Shown here in pieces: positions 1 to 8,640 of a stretch of DNA of 64,000 nt. The stretch is taken from NCBI GenBank assembly GCA_947489665.1, contig CANLEH010000003.1:186001-250000 (forward strand). The letters run 5' to 3'. Origin of the DNA: an uncultured Roseicyclus sp. (GTDB lineage Bacteria > Pseudomonadota > Alphaproteobacteria > Rhodobacterales > Rhodobacteraceae). Position 1 is the stretch's first letter, and each line of letters opens with the position of its first letter. Below the pieces are notes generated by a model, which saw nothing but the letters and a program-made list of their open reading frames with translations, ran no database searches and was not told the DNA's origin. Both the position numbers and the translations under genes were made by a program.

Positions 1-1009
1 GCCAGAGTTTCGGGACCTTGTCGATACCTTGGGCGGATTTCAGGAGCATCTGCGGCGCGGCCTTCAGCGAACGGGTCAGGTGGCGTTCCATATCCGGTAC
101 GAGGATATCAATGATGCGGACGTTCTGAACGGGTTGGCGGCCTTTTTGGGCTCGGACGAGCGGGTCGAAGCGACGTCAAAGAAGCTGAAGAAGCAGAACC
201 CGAGCCCGCTGCGCGACAAGGTCGAGAATTACGACGAAATGGTCGCGGCCCTGGCCGATCTAGATCGCTTCGGGTTGGAGCGGTCGCCTGAATTGGAGCC
301 CGAGCGTGCCGCGCAGGTGCCGAACTTTGTGGCGCATCCGACCAAGGGCCTCTTGTTCTGTCCCATCAAGGGAGGGCCGGAAAATGCCGTGCTCGACTGG
401 ATGGGAAAGATCGACGATGTCGGCCGCGATACGCTGATCCGCAAGATGAGTCAGAAACAGTTGCGCCAGTGGATGAAAGACCATCCCGGGTTCCGCAGTT
501 TCAGTGTTCTGCGCCACCCGGTCGCGCGGGCTTATTGTACGTTCAACCGGTTCATCCTGCCCGATGATCGCCCGATGTATTCCGACCCGCGCAAGATCCT
601 GCGTCAGCGCTACAAGGTGCCGATCCCGGGCAAAGCCCCCGGCGAGAATTGGACCGAAGAGGAGCAGAAGGCTGCGTTCATCGGATTCATTGGCTTTTTG
701 AAGGGCAATTTGAACGGGCAGACGAGCGTGCGCGTTGATCAGGCCTGGGCCAGCCAGACGGCGATCTTGCAGGGCATTTCACAGGTTATGGTTCCGCAGG
801 CGGTTATCCACGAACATCAGATGAAAGACGCGCTGCCCGCCTTGGCGTTTGAGGTTGGCGTTGAAGAAGTGCCCGAGGTTGTGGGCGAAGCCATGCCCGG
901 GGCGTTTCCGTTGAAGGCCGTTTATGACGGCAAGATCGAACAGGTGCTGATCGACACGTACAGGCGCGACTATGTCGGGTTCGGCTTCAAGCGCTGGAAC
1001 AAGTCCTAG
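1..1009 (+). CDS. NodH-like sulfotransferase, 5' end cut by the window edge
   Basis: This is the C-terminal part of a protein resembling nodulation protein NodH and related PAPS-dependent sulfotransferases. The reading frame is open from base 2; the first listed start is a TTG at base 29 without a ribosome-binding site, so the true start lies upstream of the window. The visible part appears to hold the end of one sulfotransferase unit (HIRYEDI, around residues 22-28 of the listed ORF) and then a second unit, with a PIKGG phosphosulfate-loop-like motif near residue 112 and SVLRHPVARAY near 158, matching the family's 3'-phosphate-binding RxP..R region. The acceptor substrate is unknown. The stop overlaps that of ptsN in CTAG. 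Confidence 0.65.
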   Translation, partial: PEFRDLVDTLGGFQEHLRRGLQRTGQVAFHIRYEDINDADVLNGLAAFLGSDERVEATSKKLKKQNPSPLRDKVENYDEMVAALADLDRFGLERSPELEPERAAQVPNFVAHPTKGLLFCPIKGGPENAVLDWMGKIDDVGRDTLIRKMSQKQLRQWMKDHPGFRSFSVLRHPVARAYCTFNRFILPDDRPMYSDPRKILRQRYKVPIPGKAPGENWTEEEQKAAFIGFIGFLKGNLNGQTSVRVDQAWASQTAILQGISQVMVPQAVIHEHQMKDALPALAFEVGVEEVPEVVGEAMPGAFPLKAVYDGKIEQVLIDTYRRDYVGFGFKRWNKS

Positions 1010-1470
1010 GCGGCTTTGGTCGCCTCAGATTCGGTCATCAGCGCGTAGAGGGCTGCTGGATCGGCGTTGGCCCGCAACTTCGCGCAAAGCTCCGCATCCC
1101 GTAGGGTTCGCGACACCAGGGCCAGGGCCTTGAGGTGATCCACGCCCGAGTCGATCGGAGCCATCAGGGCAAAAACAAGATCCACAGGCATCCGGTCCGC
1201 CGCATCGAAATCGATGGCGCGTTCGAGGCGGATGAACACACCACTGACCCGGTCCAGACCCGGCAGGCGGGTATGGGGCAGTGCGATACCGTTGCCCACG
1301 CCCGTTGGGCCCAGGCTTTCGCGTTCCTGAAGGGATTCGAAGATGCGGGCCGCAGGGACGCCGACCGTCTGTTCAGCCAATTCGGAAATCGACTGAAGCA
1401 GGCGCTTTTTGCTGCTGACGTCACTGACAACTTTCACGGCTTGCGGCGCAAGCAATGTGGAGAGATCCAT
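1006..1470 (-). CDS. ptsN: Nitrogen-PTS EIIA protein PtsN
   Basis: The 154-residue protein matches the full-length EIIA-Ntr domain. The phosphorylated histidine is H66 in GIALPHTRLP, with the usual GVGNGIALPH context. EIIA-Ntr receives phosphate through EI-Ntr and NPr and regulates potassium transport and stress responses by protein contacts rather than by sugar uptake. It is the last gene of a minus-strand run that includes lptC-lptA-lptB-hpf, 47 bases after hpf, which is its usual partner. The 3' end overlaps the converging sulfotransferase by four bases, so no terminator fits between them. Confidence 0.92.
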   Translation of the reverse strand: MDLSTLLAPQAVKVVSDVSSKKRLLQSISELAEQTVGVPAARIFESLQERESLGPTGVGNGIALPHTRLPGLDRVSGVFIRLERAIDFDAADRMPVDLVFALMAPIDSGVDHLKALALVSRTLRDAELCAKLRANADPAALYALMTESEATKAA

Positions 1471-1517
1471 CTGTAAGCGTCCCCTCAGTCAACCGAGCGG
1501 TGCGGCTGACGTCTGAT

Positions 1518-2093
1518 TCAATCGGTGGCGGGGTCGATCCAGCCTACATTGCCGTCATCGCGGCGGTAGACCACATTCACCCGGTCGTGTCCTTCGTTGC
1601 GGAACACCAGCAAGGGTGCGCCCGCGATTTCCATCTGCATCACGGCCTCGCCAACGGACAGGGATGGGATACTGGTTTCCATCTCGGCCACTATGATGGG
1701 CTGCAGGCTGTCGGGCTCAGACTCTTCATCCGTGCCCTCAGATGAAGCGAGGATATAGGAGGAGCCGCCGAAGACATCAATGGGCTGCGAACGCTCGCGG
1801 TGATGATCTTTTAGGCGACGTTTATAGCGACGCAGCTGCTTTTCAAGCTTCTCTGCCGTGGTTTCGAACGCGGCATAGATTTCGTGGGCATGGCCCTTGG
1901 CGGATGCTGTCATGCCAGTCGACAGGTGGATGGTGGTTTCGCAGACGAATTCAGATCCGGACTTGGAAAATATGACGGTCGCATCGGTCGGGCGTTCGGC
2001 ATATTTCTCGGCGACACCGCCGAGATTGTCCTGAACGTGGGTTTGCAGGGCTTGGCCGATCTCGATTTGTTTTCCACTGATCTGATACCGCAT
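1518..2093 (-). CDS. hpf: Ribosome hibernation promoting factor, long form
   Basis: The ORF in the track is longer, but the ATG at 2093 is preceded by GGAGG at ideal spacing, and MRYQISGKQIEIG is the conserved N-terminus; this gives 191 residues. The N-terminal S30AE domain (about 1-100) binds the decoding region of the 30S subunit. A charged linker follows, then the C-terminal dimerisation domain (about 135-190, ending VVYRRDDGNVGWIDP), which in long-form HPF joins two 70S ribosomes into inactive 100S particles. It lies between lptB and ptsN. A 14-bp palindrome sits in its upstream region. Confidence 0.93.
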   Translation of the reverse strand: MRYQISGKQIEIGQALQTHVQDNLGGVAEKYAERPTDATVIFSKSGSEFVCETTIHLSTGMTASAKGHAHEIYAAFETTAEKLEKQLRRYKRRLKDHHRERSQPIDVFGGSSYILASSEGTDEESEPDSLQPIIVAEMETSIPSLSVGEAVMQMEIAGAPLLVFRNEGHDRVNVVYRRDDGNVGWIDPATD

Positions 2094-2126
2094 GAAACCT
2101 CCGTTATTTGGGGATGGCCCGGGGAT

Positions 2127-2140
2127 GTGCACGCGTGCAC
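2127..2140. promoter_or_regulatory. Perfect 14-bp palindrome upstream of hpf
   Basis: GTGCACGCGTGCAC is its own reverse complement. It lies 34 bases upstream of the hpf start, in the 196-bp gap between lptB and hpf. Its place fits an operator or a short RNA hairpin in the hpf leader. No regulator is known to me for this exact site. A TTGACA hexamer (minus strand, 2273-2278) lies further upstream and could be part of an hpf promoter, but I see no convincing -10 box. Confidence 0.4.
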
Positions 2141-2289
2141 AAGCCGCCAAGGCTCTGATATTTATCGATTTCTCGAAAAGAGTGATCCTGAGTGCGCCGT
2201 AAAGCGCGAGGTCGGGATCGAGATGAAGCAAGTGCAACCATCCCCGCCATTTGGCGACGAGTCGCCCCCACCTGTCAACGAAAACCGGG

Positions 2290-3039
2290 TTAACCGATGC
2301 GGAAAGACTGCCCGAGATAGACGCGGCGGACGTTTTCGTCCTTCACCACTTCTTCGGCGGTGCCGGACATGATGATGCTGCCATCGTGCAGAATATAGGC
2401 GCGATCCACGATGGCGAGGGTTTCCTGCACGTTGTGGTCGGTGATCAGAACACCGATGCCGCGTGTCTTGAGCTCCCCCACCAGGGCGCGGATGTCACCC
2501 ACGGCAATGGGATCGACCCCGGCAAAAGGTTCGTCCAACAGCACGTAGCGGGGATTTGACGCAAGGCAGCGCGCGATTTCCACGCGGCGACGCTCCCCGC
2601 CTGACAGCGACAGGGCGGGCGCGCGGCGGAGATGTTCGATGGTGAATTCGCTGAGAAGCTCTTCCAGCCGGTCGCGGCGTTTCTTGCGCTTTGGTTCAAC
2701 GATTTCGAGGATCGCCATGATGTTGTCTTGCACGGACAGGCCACGAAAGATCGACATTTCCTGCGGCAAGTAGCCGACGCCCGCGCGGGCCCGGCGGTAC
2801 ATCGGGAACAGGGTCACATCCTGGCCGTCGATGGTCACGCGCCCGCCGTCGGGCGTGATCAGGCCTGCGATGCAGTAGAAGCTGGTTGTCTTGCCCGACC
2901 CGTTCGGGCCCAGCAGGGCCACCACTTCGCCGCGGTTCAACTCCAGCGTGACGTCGCGGATGACGGGGCGCTTTCGGTAGCTTTTCCGAAGCTTTTCGAC
3001 CCTGAGACCGGCTGAACCTTCAGTGACATCAAGCGGCAT
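2290..3039 (-). CDS. lptB: LPS export ABC transporter ATP-binding protein LptB
   Basis: LptB powers the LptBFG inner-membrane complex that extracts lipopolysaccharide and pushes it along the LptC-LptA bridge. From the start at 3039 the protein has 249 residues: Walker [10 protein letters not shown] near 44-52, the [13 protein letters not shown] signature near 146, Walker [11 protein letters not shown], and the switch histidine in LITDHNV. The longer ORF would begin inside lptA; the ATG one base after the lptA stop fits family length better. This is the last gene of lptC-lptA-lptB. Where rpoN follows lptB in many proteobacteria, hpf follows here instead. Confidence 0.94.
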   Translation of the reverse strand: MPLDVTEGSAGLRVEKLRKSYRKRPVIRDVTLELNRGEVVALLGPNGSGKTTSFYCIAGLITPDGGRVTIDGQDVTLFPMYRRARAGVGYLPQEMSIFRGLSVQDNIMAILEIVEPKRKKRRDRLEELLSEFTIEHLRRAPALSLSGGERRRVEIARCLASNPRYVLLDEPFAGVDPIAVGDIRALVGELKTRGIGVLITDHNVQETLAIVDRAYILHDGSIIMSGTAEEVVKDENVRRVYLGQSFRIG

Positions 3040-3040
3040 A

Positions 3041-3526
3041 TCAATCGCCACCGCCGAGGACTGTGCGCACACGGCCATCGACCGAGCCATTTCCGGTCTG
3101 CATGTTCACGACCATGCTGTCGCCGGCAATCGCAGTTGGCCCTTGTGTCACAAGCACATTGCCCGAAAGGGTCAGCAGGGACGACGCGACATCAAACCGG
3201 GCCTGGCCGCCCTCGGCAGCGTCGGCGCCGCGGGTGACGAGGACACCGCCGGTTGCAATCACCTCACGCACATCCTGGTTGTCGCCGTCGGTGGCATAGA
3301 CGACGCGAACGGCGCCTGCGGACATGCGCAGATCACCCTGCACGACAATGACATTGCCAGTGAAGACCGCCTCGCCTGTTGCCTGATCGACGGTCAGTCC
3401 ATCGGCTGTGACCTCAATCGGTTCTCGCGCGTCATAGCTGACGCCGCCAAAGCCAATGTCGACTTGTGCGAAAGCTGGCCCGGACAGACAGAGGGCAAGG
3501 CCCAGAAGGGCAAAAAGACGCTGCAT
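3041..3526 (-). CDS. lptA: Periplasmic LPS bridge protein LptA
   Basis: The 161-residue protein begins with a clear signal peptide ([20 protein letters not shown], cleavage before Q) and continues as an OstA/LptA-type beta-jellyroll with typical phrases such as [19 protein letters not shown] and [11 protein letters not shown]. LptA monomers stack between LptC and LptD to carry LPS across the periplasm. The gene starts 9 bases after lptC and is followed one base later by lptB, so the three are almost certainly co-transcribed and coupled in translation. Confidence 0.9.
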   Translation of the reverse strand: MQRLFALLGLALCLSGPAFAQVDIGFGGVSYDAREPIEVTADGLTVDQATGEAVFTGNVIVVQGDLRMSAGAVRVVYATDGDNQDVREVIATGGVLVTRGADAAEGGQARFDVASSLLTLSGNVLVTQGPTAIAGDSMVVNMQTGNGSVDGRVRTVLGGGD

Positions 3527-3535
3527 GAAAACCTC

Positions 3536-4132
3536 TTAACTCTCCGGGTCGTATAGCATCCGAACGGATCCAGTGAAACGAAGGATTGGCGCGCCGTCCA
3601 CTTCCTCCATTTCCATGGCATCCGCCGTCAGGTCGAGGCCGGGGCCTGTGATGTGCACGGGTGTGGGTGCGCGAAGCCGAATCTCATCCAGCGCCATCAG
3701 GATCGTTTCGCTTTCCATCTGATAGCCACGCGAGGATTGTACGGCGACCCCATCCCGCAGGGAGGCAAACTGGCCGGCCATGTCGATATCGCCCAACGTG
3801 GCTTGCACGGTCATGACTTCGGAGATGCCCAGATCGACACGTCCGTCGATGGCTTGCGCGTGGATGCGGTCCGTTTGCCCACTTTCCGCCGTCATGGCCG
3901 CGGCGATTAGGATAATCTCCTGATCTTCGCCGACGATCCCGGCAAAGCGGGGCGCGGTGACGCGCTGTTCACGGGCGATTTGTTCCACGTCAACCTCGGC
4001 ATATGGCAGGGCGGCTTCCGGATCGGGCGCACCTGAGAGCAGGAACAGGCTGGACAAAAGGGCAAGCGCGATCAGCGGCAGGGTGACTTTCACCCACATC
4101 ACGGTTTTCGAATACAGATCGCTGCGCGCCAA
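3536..4132 (-). CDS. lptC: LPS export protein LptC
   Basis: This 198-residue protein has one N-terminal membrane segment (VTLPLIALALLSSLFLLSG, about 16-34) and a periplasmic beta-jellyroll, the layout of LptC, which docks on LptBFG and hands LPS to LptA. Sequence conservation in this family is low, so the call rests on topology, the phrases DLTADAMEMEEVDG and LRFTGSVRMLYDP, and the position directly before lptA-lptB. It follows rnd by 24 bases and may share its promoter. Confidence 0.85.
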   Translation of the reverse strand: MARSDLYSKTVMWVKVTLPLIALALLSSLFLLSGAPDPEAALPYAEVDVEQIAREQRVTAPRFAGIVGEDQEIILIAAAMTAESGQTDRIHAQAIDGRVDLGISEVMTVQATLGDIDMAGQFASLRDGVAVQSSRGYQMESETILMALDEIRLRAPTPVHITGPGLDLTADAMEMEEVDGAPILRFTGSVRMLYDPES

Positions 4133-4156
4133 GGCCGTGCCTCCTGCCGGTGCTGA

Positions 4157-4768
4157 TCAGTGCGAGAAGATGTCGATCTCAGGCCACCCGGCTAGGTCGA
4201 GTTTCGCACGGGACGGCAAAAACTCAAAACACGCCTGCGCGATGTCCGCCCGCCCTTCGCGGGCCAGCATGATATCGAGCTTCTCCTTGACCTGATGAAG
4301 GTAAAGCACGTCGGAGGCGGCATAGGCTTGCTGCGCATCTGTCAGGGTCGCGGCACCCCAATCCGAGCTTTGTTGCTGTTTGGAGATGTCGACACTGAGC
4401 AGTTCCTGCAACAGGTTCTTGAGGCCATGGCGGTCGGTATAGGTGCGCACGAGTTTGGACGCGATCTTGGTGCAGTAGACGGGTGCTGTCAGCGCACCGA
4501 AGGCGTGGAACATGACCGCAATATCGAAGCGTCCGAAGTGAAACAGCTTGAGCGTGTCGGGATCGGTCAGCAGGCGTTCCAGGTTCGGCGCAGACGTCTG
4601 GCCCTTGGCGACCTGGATCAAGTGTGCGTTGCCGTCACCATCGGACAGTTGCACAACGCAAAGGCGGTCGCGGTGGGGGTGCAGACCCATGGTTTCGCAG
4701 TCGATCGCCACGATGGGACCCAGCGACAAGTCATCGGGCAAATCGTTTTGGTAGAGATGGATCGTCAT
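4157..4768 (-). CDS. rnd: Short-form ribonuclease D (DEDDy 3'-5' exonuclease)
   Basis: The 203-residue protein is a stand-alone exonuclease domain without the HRDC domains of E. coli RNase D (about 375 residues). All catalytic residues are visible: D23 and E25 in IDCETMG, D82 in HFGRFDIAV, and Y149 with D153 in YAASDVLYL. Enzymes of this class trim the 3' ends of tRNAs and other structured RNAs using two metal ions. It is the first gene of the run leading into lptCAB and lies about 120 bases downstream of a tRNA-Leu gene on the same strand. Confidence 0.88.
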   Translation of the reverse strand: MTIHLYQNDLPDDLSLGPIVAIDCETMGLHPHRDRLCVVQLSDGDGNAHLIQVAKGQTSAPNLERLLTDPDTLKLFHFGRFDIAVMFHAFGALTAPVYCTKIASKLVRTYTDRHGLKNLLQELLSVDISKQQQSSDWGAATLTDAQQAYAASDVLYLHQVKEKLDIMLAREGRADIAQACFEFLPSRAKLDLAGWPEIDIFSH

Positions 4769-4868
4769 GGTCGCGGCCCCTCCGTCGGGAATTGGCAGTC
4801 AAAGCGGCGGAAGGGGAGAGCGGCCTTTCGGGACGATTTTCCATGAAAATCACCCTATCGGCCCCTGA

Positions 4869-4885
4869 CACTTTCTTCGAAAGTG
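4869..4885 (-). terminator. Hairpin downstream of tRNA-Leu
   Basis: CACTTTC-TTC-GAAAGTG forms a perfect 7-bp stem with a 3-base loop, 5 bases past the 3' end of tRNA-Leu on the minus strand. It is placed as a terminator would be, but no T-run follows, so it may only help 3' processing or give weak termination before rnd. Confidence 0.45.
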
Positions 4886-4890
4886 CAGGT

Positions 4891-4977
4891 TGGTGCCCAG
4901 GAGAGGACTCGAACCTCCACGTCCATACAGACACCAGCACCTGAAGCTGGCGCGTCTACCAATTCCGCCACCTGGGC
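4891..4977 (-). tRNA. tRNA-Leu(CAG)
   Basis: The minus strand folds as a class II tRNA. The acceptor stem is GCCCAGG paired with CCTGGGC, the D arm contains AATTGGTAGACGC, and the anticodon arm is CCAGC-TTCAGGT-GCTGG with anticodon CAG. A long variable arm is typical of leucine tRNA, and the T loop is TTCGAGT. The 3' CCA is encoded. It reads CUG, the commonest leucine codon in high-GC genomes. It lies 42 bases downstream of tamB with a promoter overlapping the tamB stop. Confidence 0.97.
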
Positions 4978-4996
4978 AGGTGTCGTGCTGGCGGCT

Positions 4997-5023
4997 GATA
5001 TATCCGGCGGAAAGCGGCGTCAA
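4997..5023 (-). promoter_or_regulatory. Likely promoter of tRNA-Leu
   Basis: On the minus strand, TTGACG (5023-5018) is followed after 15 bases by TATATC (5002-4997), then a GC-rich stretch reaching the mature tRNA 5' end about 20 bases later. The hexamers resemble a sigma-70 type promoter, although 15 bases is short spacing. The -35 box overlaps the tamB stop codon. Confidence 0.5.
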
Positions 5024-8000
5024 TAGTCCTGCTCGAAGAAGATGCCGATACTTGAGCTGCCATCGGACCCGACGCTGCCGCGCGCTGTGAAATTGGGCGT
5101 CAGGTCGATGTTCAGTGACAGGTCCGCATCGCCTTGGGCATTGACCGTTACGTCAGTGTAGATGTTTTCAGACAAGTAACGGCCTGCGGTAACTTCAGCA
5201 TTGCCTTCAGCATCCGTATTGAAGTCCAAGTCGTCCAACCCAAGGTTGTCACGCAGACCAGCGATGAAGCCGGAGTTGCCGGAACCACCTGCCAGTGATG
5301 TCGCGGCATCGGCCAGTTGTAGCAGCTGAAGAGGTGACAGGCTGGAAATGGTTCGTCCAAACAAAAGATGCGCCAAAACCTCATCTTCGGGCAGAGAAGG
5401 ATCAGAGGAAAACGTTATGTCTGGGCTGGAGCTCGCGCCTTCGACCCGAATGGTGATTTCATATCCCGCAGAGCGGCTTACGGCGGCGAGACGCAGGAAG
5501 GGGTCAAAACTGCCTTGCAGGGTCGCTTGCCCTTCCACGAAATCCAATCGCGTCCCCAGAACAGACAAACGACCCCGCACAAGTTCGAATTGACCAGTAG
5601 GAATGACGTTTGCTGTGCTGCCGAAAAGGCGAATGGAGCCGCCGAACTCGGCATCAATTCCGCGCCCGCGCAGGTAAATGCGTCCGGGTGCGTTGATGGT
5701 TATATCCAAGCCAGTTGCCGCGCTTCCACCATCGTTCCCTCCGGCCTGCCCGAGCAGGCCTGCGTAGCGCCGGGTCAACCGTTCAGCCCGGGTTTCTTCG
5801 ACGAAATTTATGTCGGGAATTGCGGCACTCCCGGCGAGGCTTGCCTCGGGGACGTGAACCTCTGTTTCCCCCAAGTTGATTTCGCCGCTCACAAGGGGTC
5901 CACGCGCGAGCGGGCCGGTGATCGCAAGATCGGCTCTCGTAATGCTGGCATTATACAATGCGGGGTCGACCACGCGCCCGTTCACGAGTGACAAAGTGAT
6001 GTTGCCGTCTAATCCCGGACTGGAGAGATTGATCGAGCCTTGCGTATTCAACTGGCCCCCGGTGGACAGGTTGCCGCTGCCGGTCAAACTAACTCGACCG
6101 CCGGATATCTGAGCGTTCAAGCCCACGTTTTCGATAGCCAGGCCATAGCTTGGCACTGAAACGCGCGCGTCGTTGCTGAACAACCGCCCACTGAGTGCGG
6201 GTAGACCGGGTGCACCCTGCATAGCCAGATCGAAGCCAAGCGTTCCGCGGATCGAGCGGGGTTGGATATAGCGATTGGCCAATGAAAGTGGGGCTTGCCC
6301 GTTGATACGCAAATCAACGCTTCCATCTTCCAGCGCTGCCGAACCACTCACGTTGGCGTTCATGCCGCCGGGACCCGCAAGATCGGATGCGACTTGCCAA
6401 GGGTTTGTCCCTTGGCGCGTCAGGACGGCATTCGCGCTGACGGGTCCTGTAAGCGCGTCGGTGATGAGGCCCACATTTGCAAGGCGCGCATCTACCGCGA
6501 CTCGACTGACTGTAGGGCTAATGCTGGCTTCGCCGGTCACGGTGAGTTCAGGGTTGCCGAGCGACAAGCTGTTCAAGCTTAGGACATCGCCAGTGCGCGC
6601 AAGGCTGGCAGAAAGCTCGGTTCGTCCGGCAAGAATTCCCGGCGGGACACCGTTTCCAACGTCGAGATCGACTGCTGATGCCGTCAATTCCAAAGCGGCG
6701 TCGCCTGTTTCGGCATCGAACGTACCGATTGCCGCTGCATTGATTTCGTTCGGGCCTGCAAGCGTGAGATTGACATCAAACGGATCAGTGCCCGCACGCG
6801 AAAGGTCCGCGGAAATGGACACCGGCCCCGAAAGAACTTCGGTGAAATATCCAACCTCCTCCAATTCGAAATCCGCATTGGCATTGGTATCGCCCGATGT
6901 GATGGAAGCGTTGCCCGTGAGGTCAATTTCGGCGTTCTGCAGCCGCAGGTCACGGAGGGAGATGCCAGCCAGATCCCGCGTCACTTGTGCGGCCAACTGC
7001 GTTTCGCCGGAAAACATCTGCGCTGGCACGGCCTCGGCAACGCGCAAATCATTGCCGGTGCCGGATATCGCGATATCAAAGGCACCAGACAAAGGTTCCG
7101 CGGTCCCCGAAAGGTTCAGTTCCGCCGATCCGTCAAGTGGTTGACTCGCCAGGGCTGCGAAACGGTCGAGATCACCCACTGCTGCCGCCAGATTCAGCAC
7201 GACATCCAATCTACTGTCGCCGGGCATAGCCGATGCGCCACCCGTTGCAGTGATTTGTCCACTTTGGAGACTCAGCTCCGACAGGATGACTGGCGCACCA
7301 TCAATCCAGGAGATATCCGCGCCAAGTGTGGCGCGATCACCAATAGCCTCTGCCATCGCCGGATCGCGGTGACTTAGCCCGGAAAGTACCGCAGACAGAT
7401 CTGCGGCTGCGGCCGTTATTCCGTTCTCTGTAATGTCGACTGCACCTTCGAGTGATAGATTGCCCAGTTCGACCTCCAGATCATCAAAGGAGAGCCTGTC
7501 GAGGCCGACAGTAAGGCTGAACGCCTCACCTGTTGAGCGATCAAAGGAGATGTCCAGATCGGCTGATGCGATCTCAGCCAACGAGCCGCCAATCGGCAAA
7601 CGGACGCGGTTGCCGTCCGGCGGCGTGATCTGGCCGGTGAGGTCCACAACGTCTGGAAGGCCTTCCGGGGTAAGAGCGGCGTCTCCCTCCAACGAAAGCG
7701 CGGCGGATACAAGACGAAGGGAATTGAGAGTAATACCGCCGCTGGCGTCGCGATGAACTTGTGCCTGCACGCGCGTATCGTCGCCAAAGAATGACTGATA
7801 ACTCGAAAGCATGAGCGGGCGAATATCGCCGCCTATATCGACGGTGACAAATTGATCATCAGACGCGGAGCTGGACGTGGTCACATGCCCGGATAAGCGA
7901 TCTTCGCCGTCGGTCTGGAGTGAGATTTCGGTTGAGAAATCGGTGATCGGGCCTTCACCTTCGATCGATAGGCGAAGGGCGTGACGCTCTGGAAGGTTCA

Positions 8001-8640
8001 GTAGCTCTGCAGTGAGACCATCTTCGGGTTCTTCGAGTAGGAGCGAAAGTGCCAGATCGCGGCTCGAATTGTCGTAGGACGCATCGAGCGCAAATGATCC
8101 GCCTGGCCCATCGAGGCGTTCCAGTTGGAGGATCGCGTGGCCAGCGCCACCGTCAAGATTGGCGGAGCCATCGACGGAAAGTGTCGCCGGAAGCCCAATG
8201 ATGCTCTCGTCCAGTACAACTTCATCGATTGAGAATTCGTCAATTCGAACACTGACCGGAATTTCGGGAAGCGCAAAAGGTGTCGCCTCAGCTTGCGGCA
8301 ACCCAGACTCGTCTTCCGATGTGGGTCGCCGAAGAATTTCCAACCGTTCGGCTGTCAAAGCATCGATATGAACCGCGCCGGTCAATAGTGCACTTCGCGA
8401 CCAGACAAGGGTCGCTTCTTCCAAGACCAACCAAGCCCCATCCGCGTCCGAAATGGTCATACGGTCCAAGTGAGCTTCTGAGGAAAGCGCGCCAGTGAAA
8501 CCCTCAATGTGAACCTGACGGTTGTCCCCATCCGACAACCGATCCTCAAGGAATCTGACTATGCGAGATCTATCGTCCGTCCCCTGAGCCACAGATGCGT
8601 AAGGAAGAAGGATCAGAACCAGGGCAAATATCCACCGCAT
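5020..8640 (-). CDS. tamB: Translocation and assembly module inner-membrane protein TamB
   Basis: TamB spans the periplasm from the inner membrane to TamA and takes part in outer-membrane protein insertion and in phospholipid transport. The 1206-residue protein starts with a hydrophobic signal or anchor (MRWIFALVLILLPYASVAQ) and is nearly all predicted beta-strand, as expected for the long hydrophobic groove. The C-terminal DUF490/TamB domain covers about the last 350 residues, ending in ARGSVGSDGSSSIGIFFEQDY. The middle (about 480-800) has imperfect repeats around LSGPVS and LTGPVS. The start shares one base with the tamA stop (TGATG), so the two are translated together. Confidence 0.93.
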   Translation of the reverse strand: MRWIFALVLILLPYASVAQGTDDRSRIVRFLEDRLSDGDNRQVHIEGFTGALSSEAHLDRMTISDADGAWLVLEEATLVWSRSALLTGAVHIDALTAERLEILRRPTSEDESGLPQAEATPFALPEIPVSVRIDEFSIDEVVLDESIIGLPATLSVDGSANLDGGAGHAILQLERLDGPGGSFALDASYDNSSRDLALSLLLEEPEDGLTAELLNLPERHALRLSIEGEGPITDFSTEISLQTDGEDRLSGHVTTSSSASDDQFVTVDIGGDIRPLMLSSYQSFFGDDTRVQAQVHRDASGGITLNSLRLVSAALSLEGDAALTPEGLPDVVDLTGQITPPDGNRVRLPIGGSLAEIASADLDISFDRSTGEAFSLTVGLDRLSFDDLEVELGNLSLEGAVDITENGITAAAADLSAVLSGLSHRDPAMAEAIGDRATLGADISWIDGAPVILSELSLQSGQITATGGASAMPGDSRLDVVLNLAAAVGDLDRFAALASQPLDGSAELNLSGTAEPLSGAFDIAISGTGNDLRVAEAVPAQMFSGETQLAAQVTRDLAGISLRDLRLQNAEIDLTGNASITSGDTNANADFELEEVGYFTEVLSGPVSISADLSRAGTDPFDVNLTLAGPNEINAAAIGTFDAETGDAALELTASAVDLDVGNGVPPGILAGRTELSASLARTGDVLSLNSLSLGNPELTVTGEASISPTVSRVAVDARLANVGLITDALTGPVSANAVLTRQGTNPWQVASDLAGPGGMNANVSGSAALEDGSVDLRINGQAPLSLANRYIQPRSIRGTLGFDLAMQGAPGLPALSGRLFSNDARVSVPSYGLAIENVGLNAQISGGRVSLTGSGNLSTGGQLNTQGSINLSSPGLDGNITLSLVNGRVVDPALYNASITRADLAITGPLARGPLVSGEINLGETEVHVPEASLAGSAAIPDINFVEETRAERLTRRYAGLLGQAGGNDGGSAATGLDITINAPGRIYLRGRGIDAEFGGSIRLFGSTANVIPTGQFELVRGRLSVLGTRLDFVEGQATLQGSFDPFLRLAAVSRSAGYEITIRVEGASSSPDITFSSDPSLPEDEVLAHLLFGRTISSLSPLQLLQLADAATSLAGGSGNSGFIAGLRDNLGLDDLDFNTDAEGNAEVTAGRYLSENIYTDVTVNAQGDADLSLNIDLTPNFTARGSVGSDGSSSIGIFFEQDY

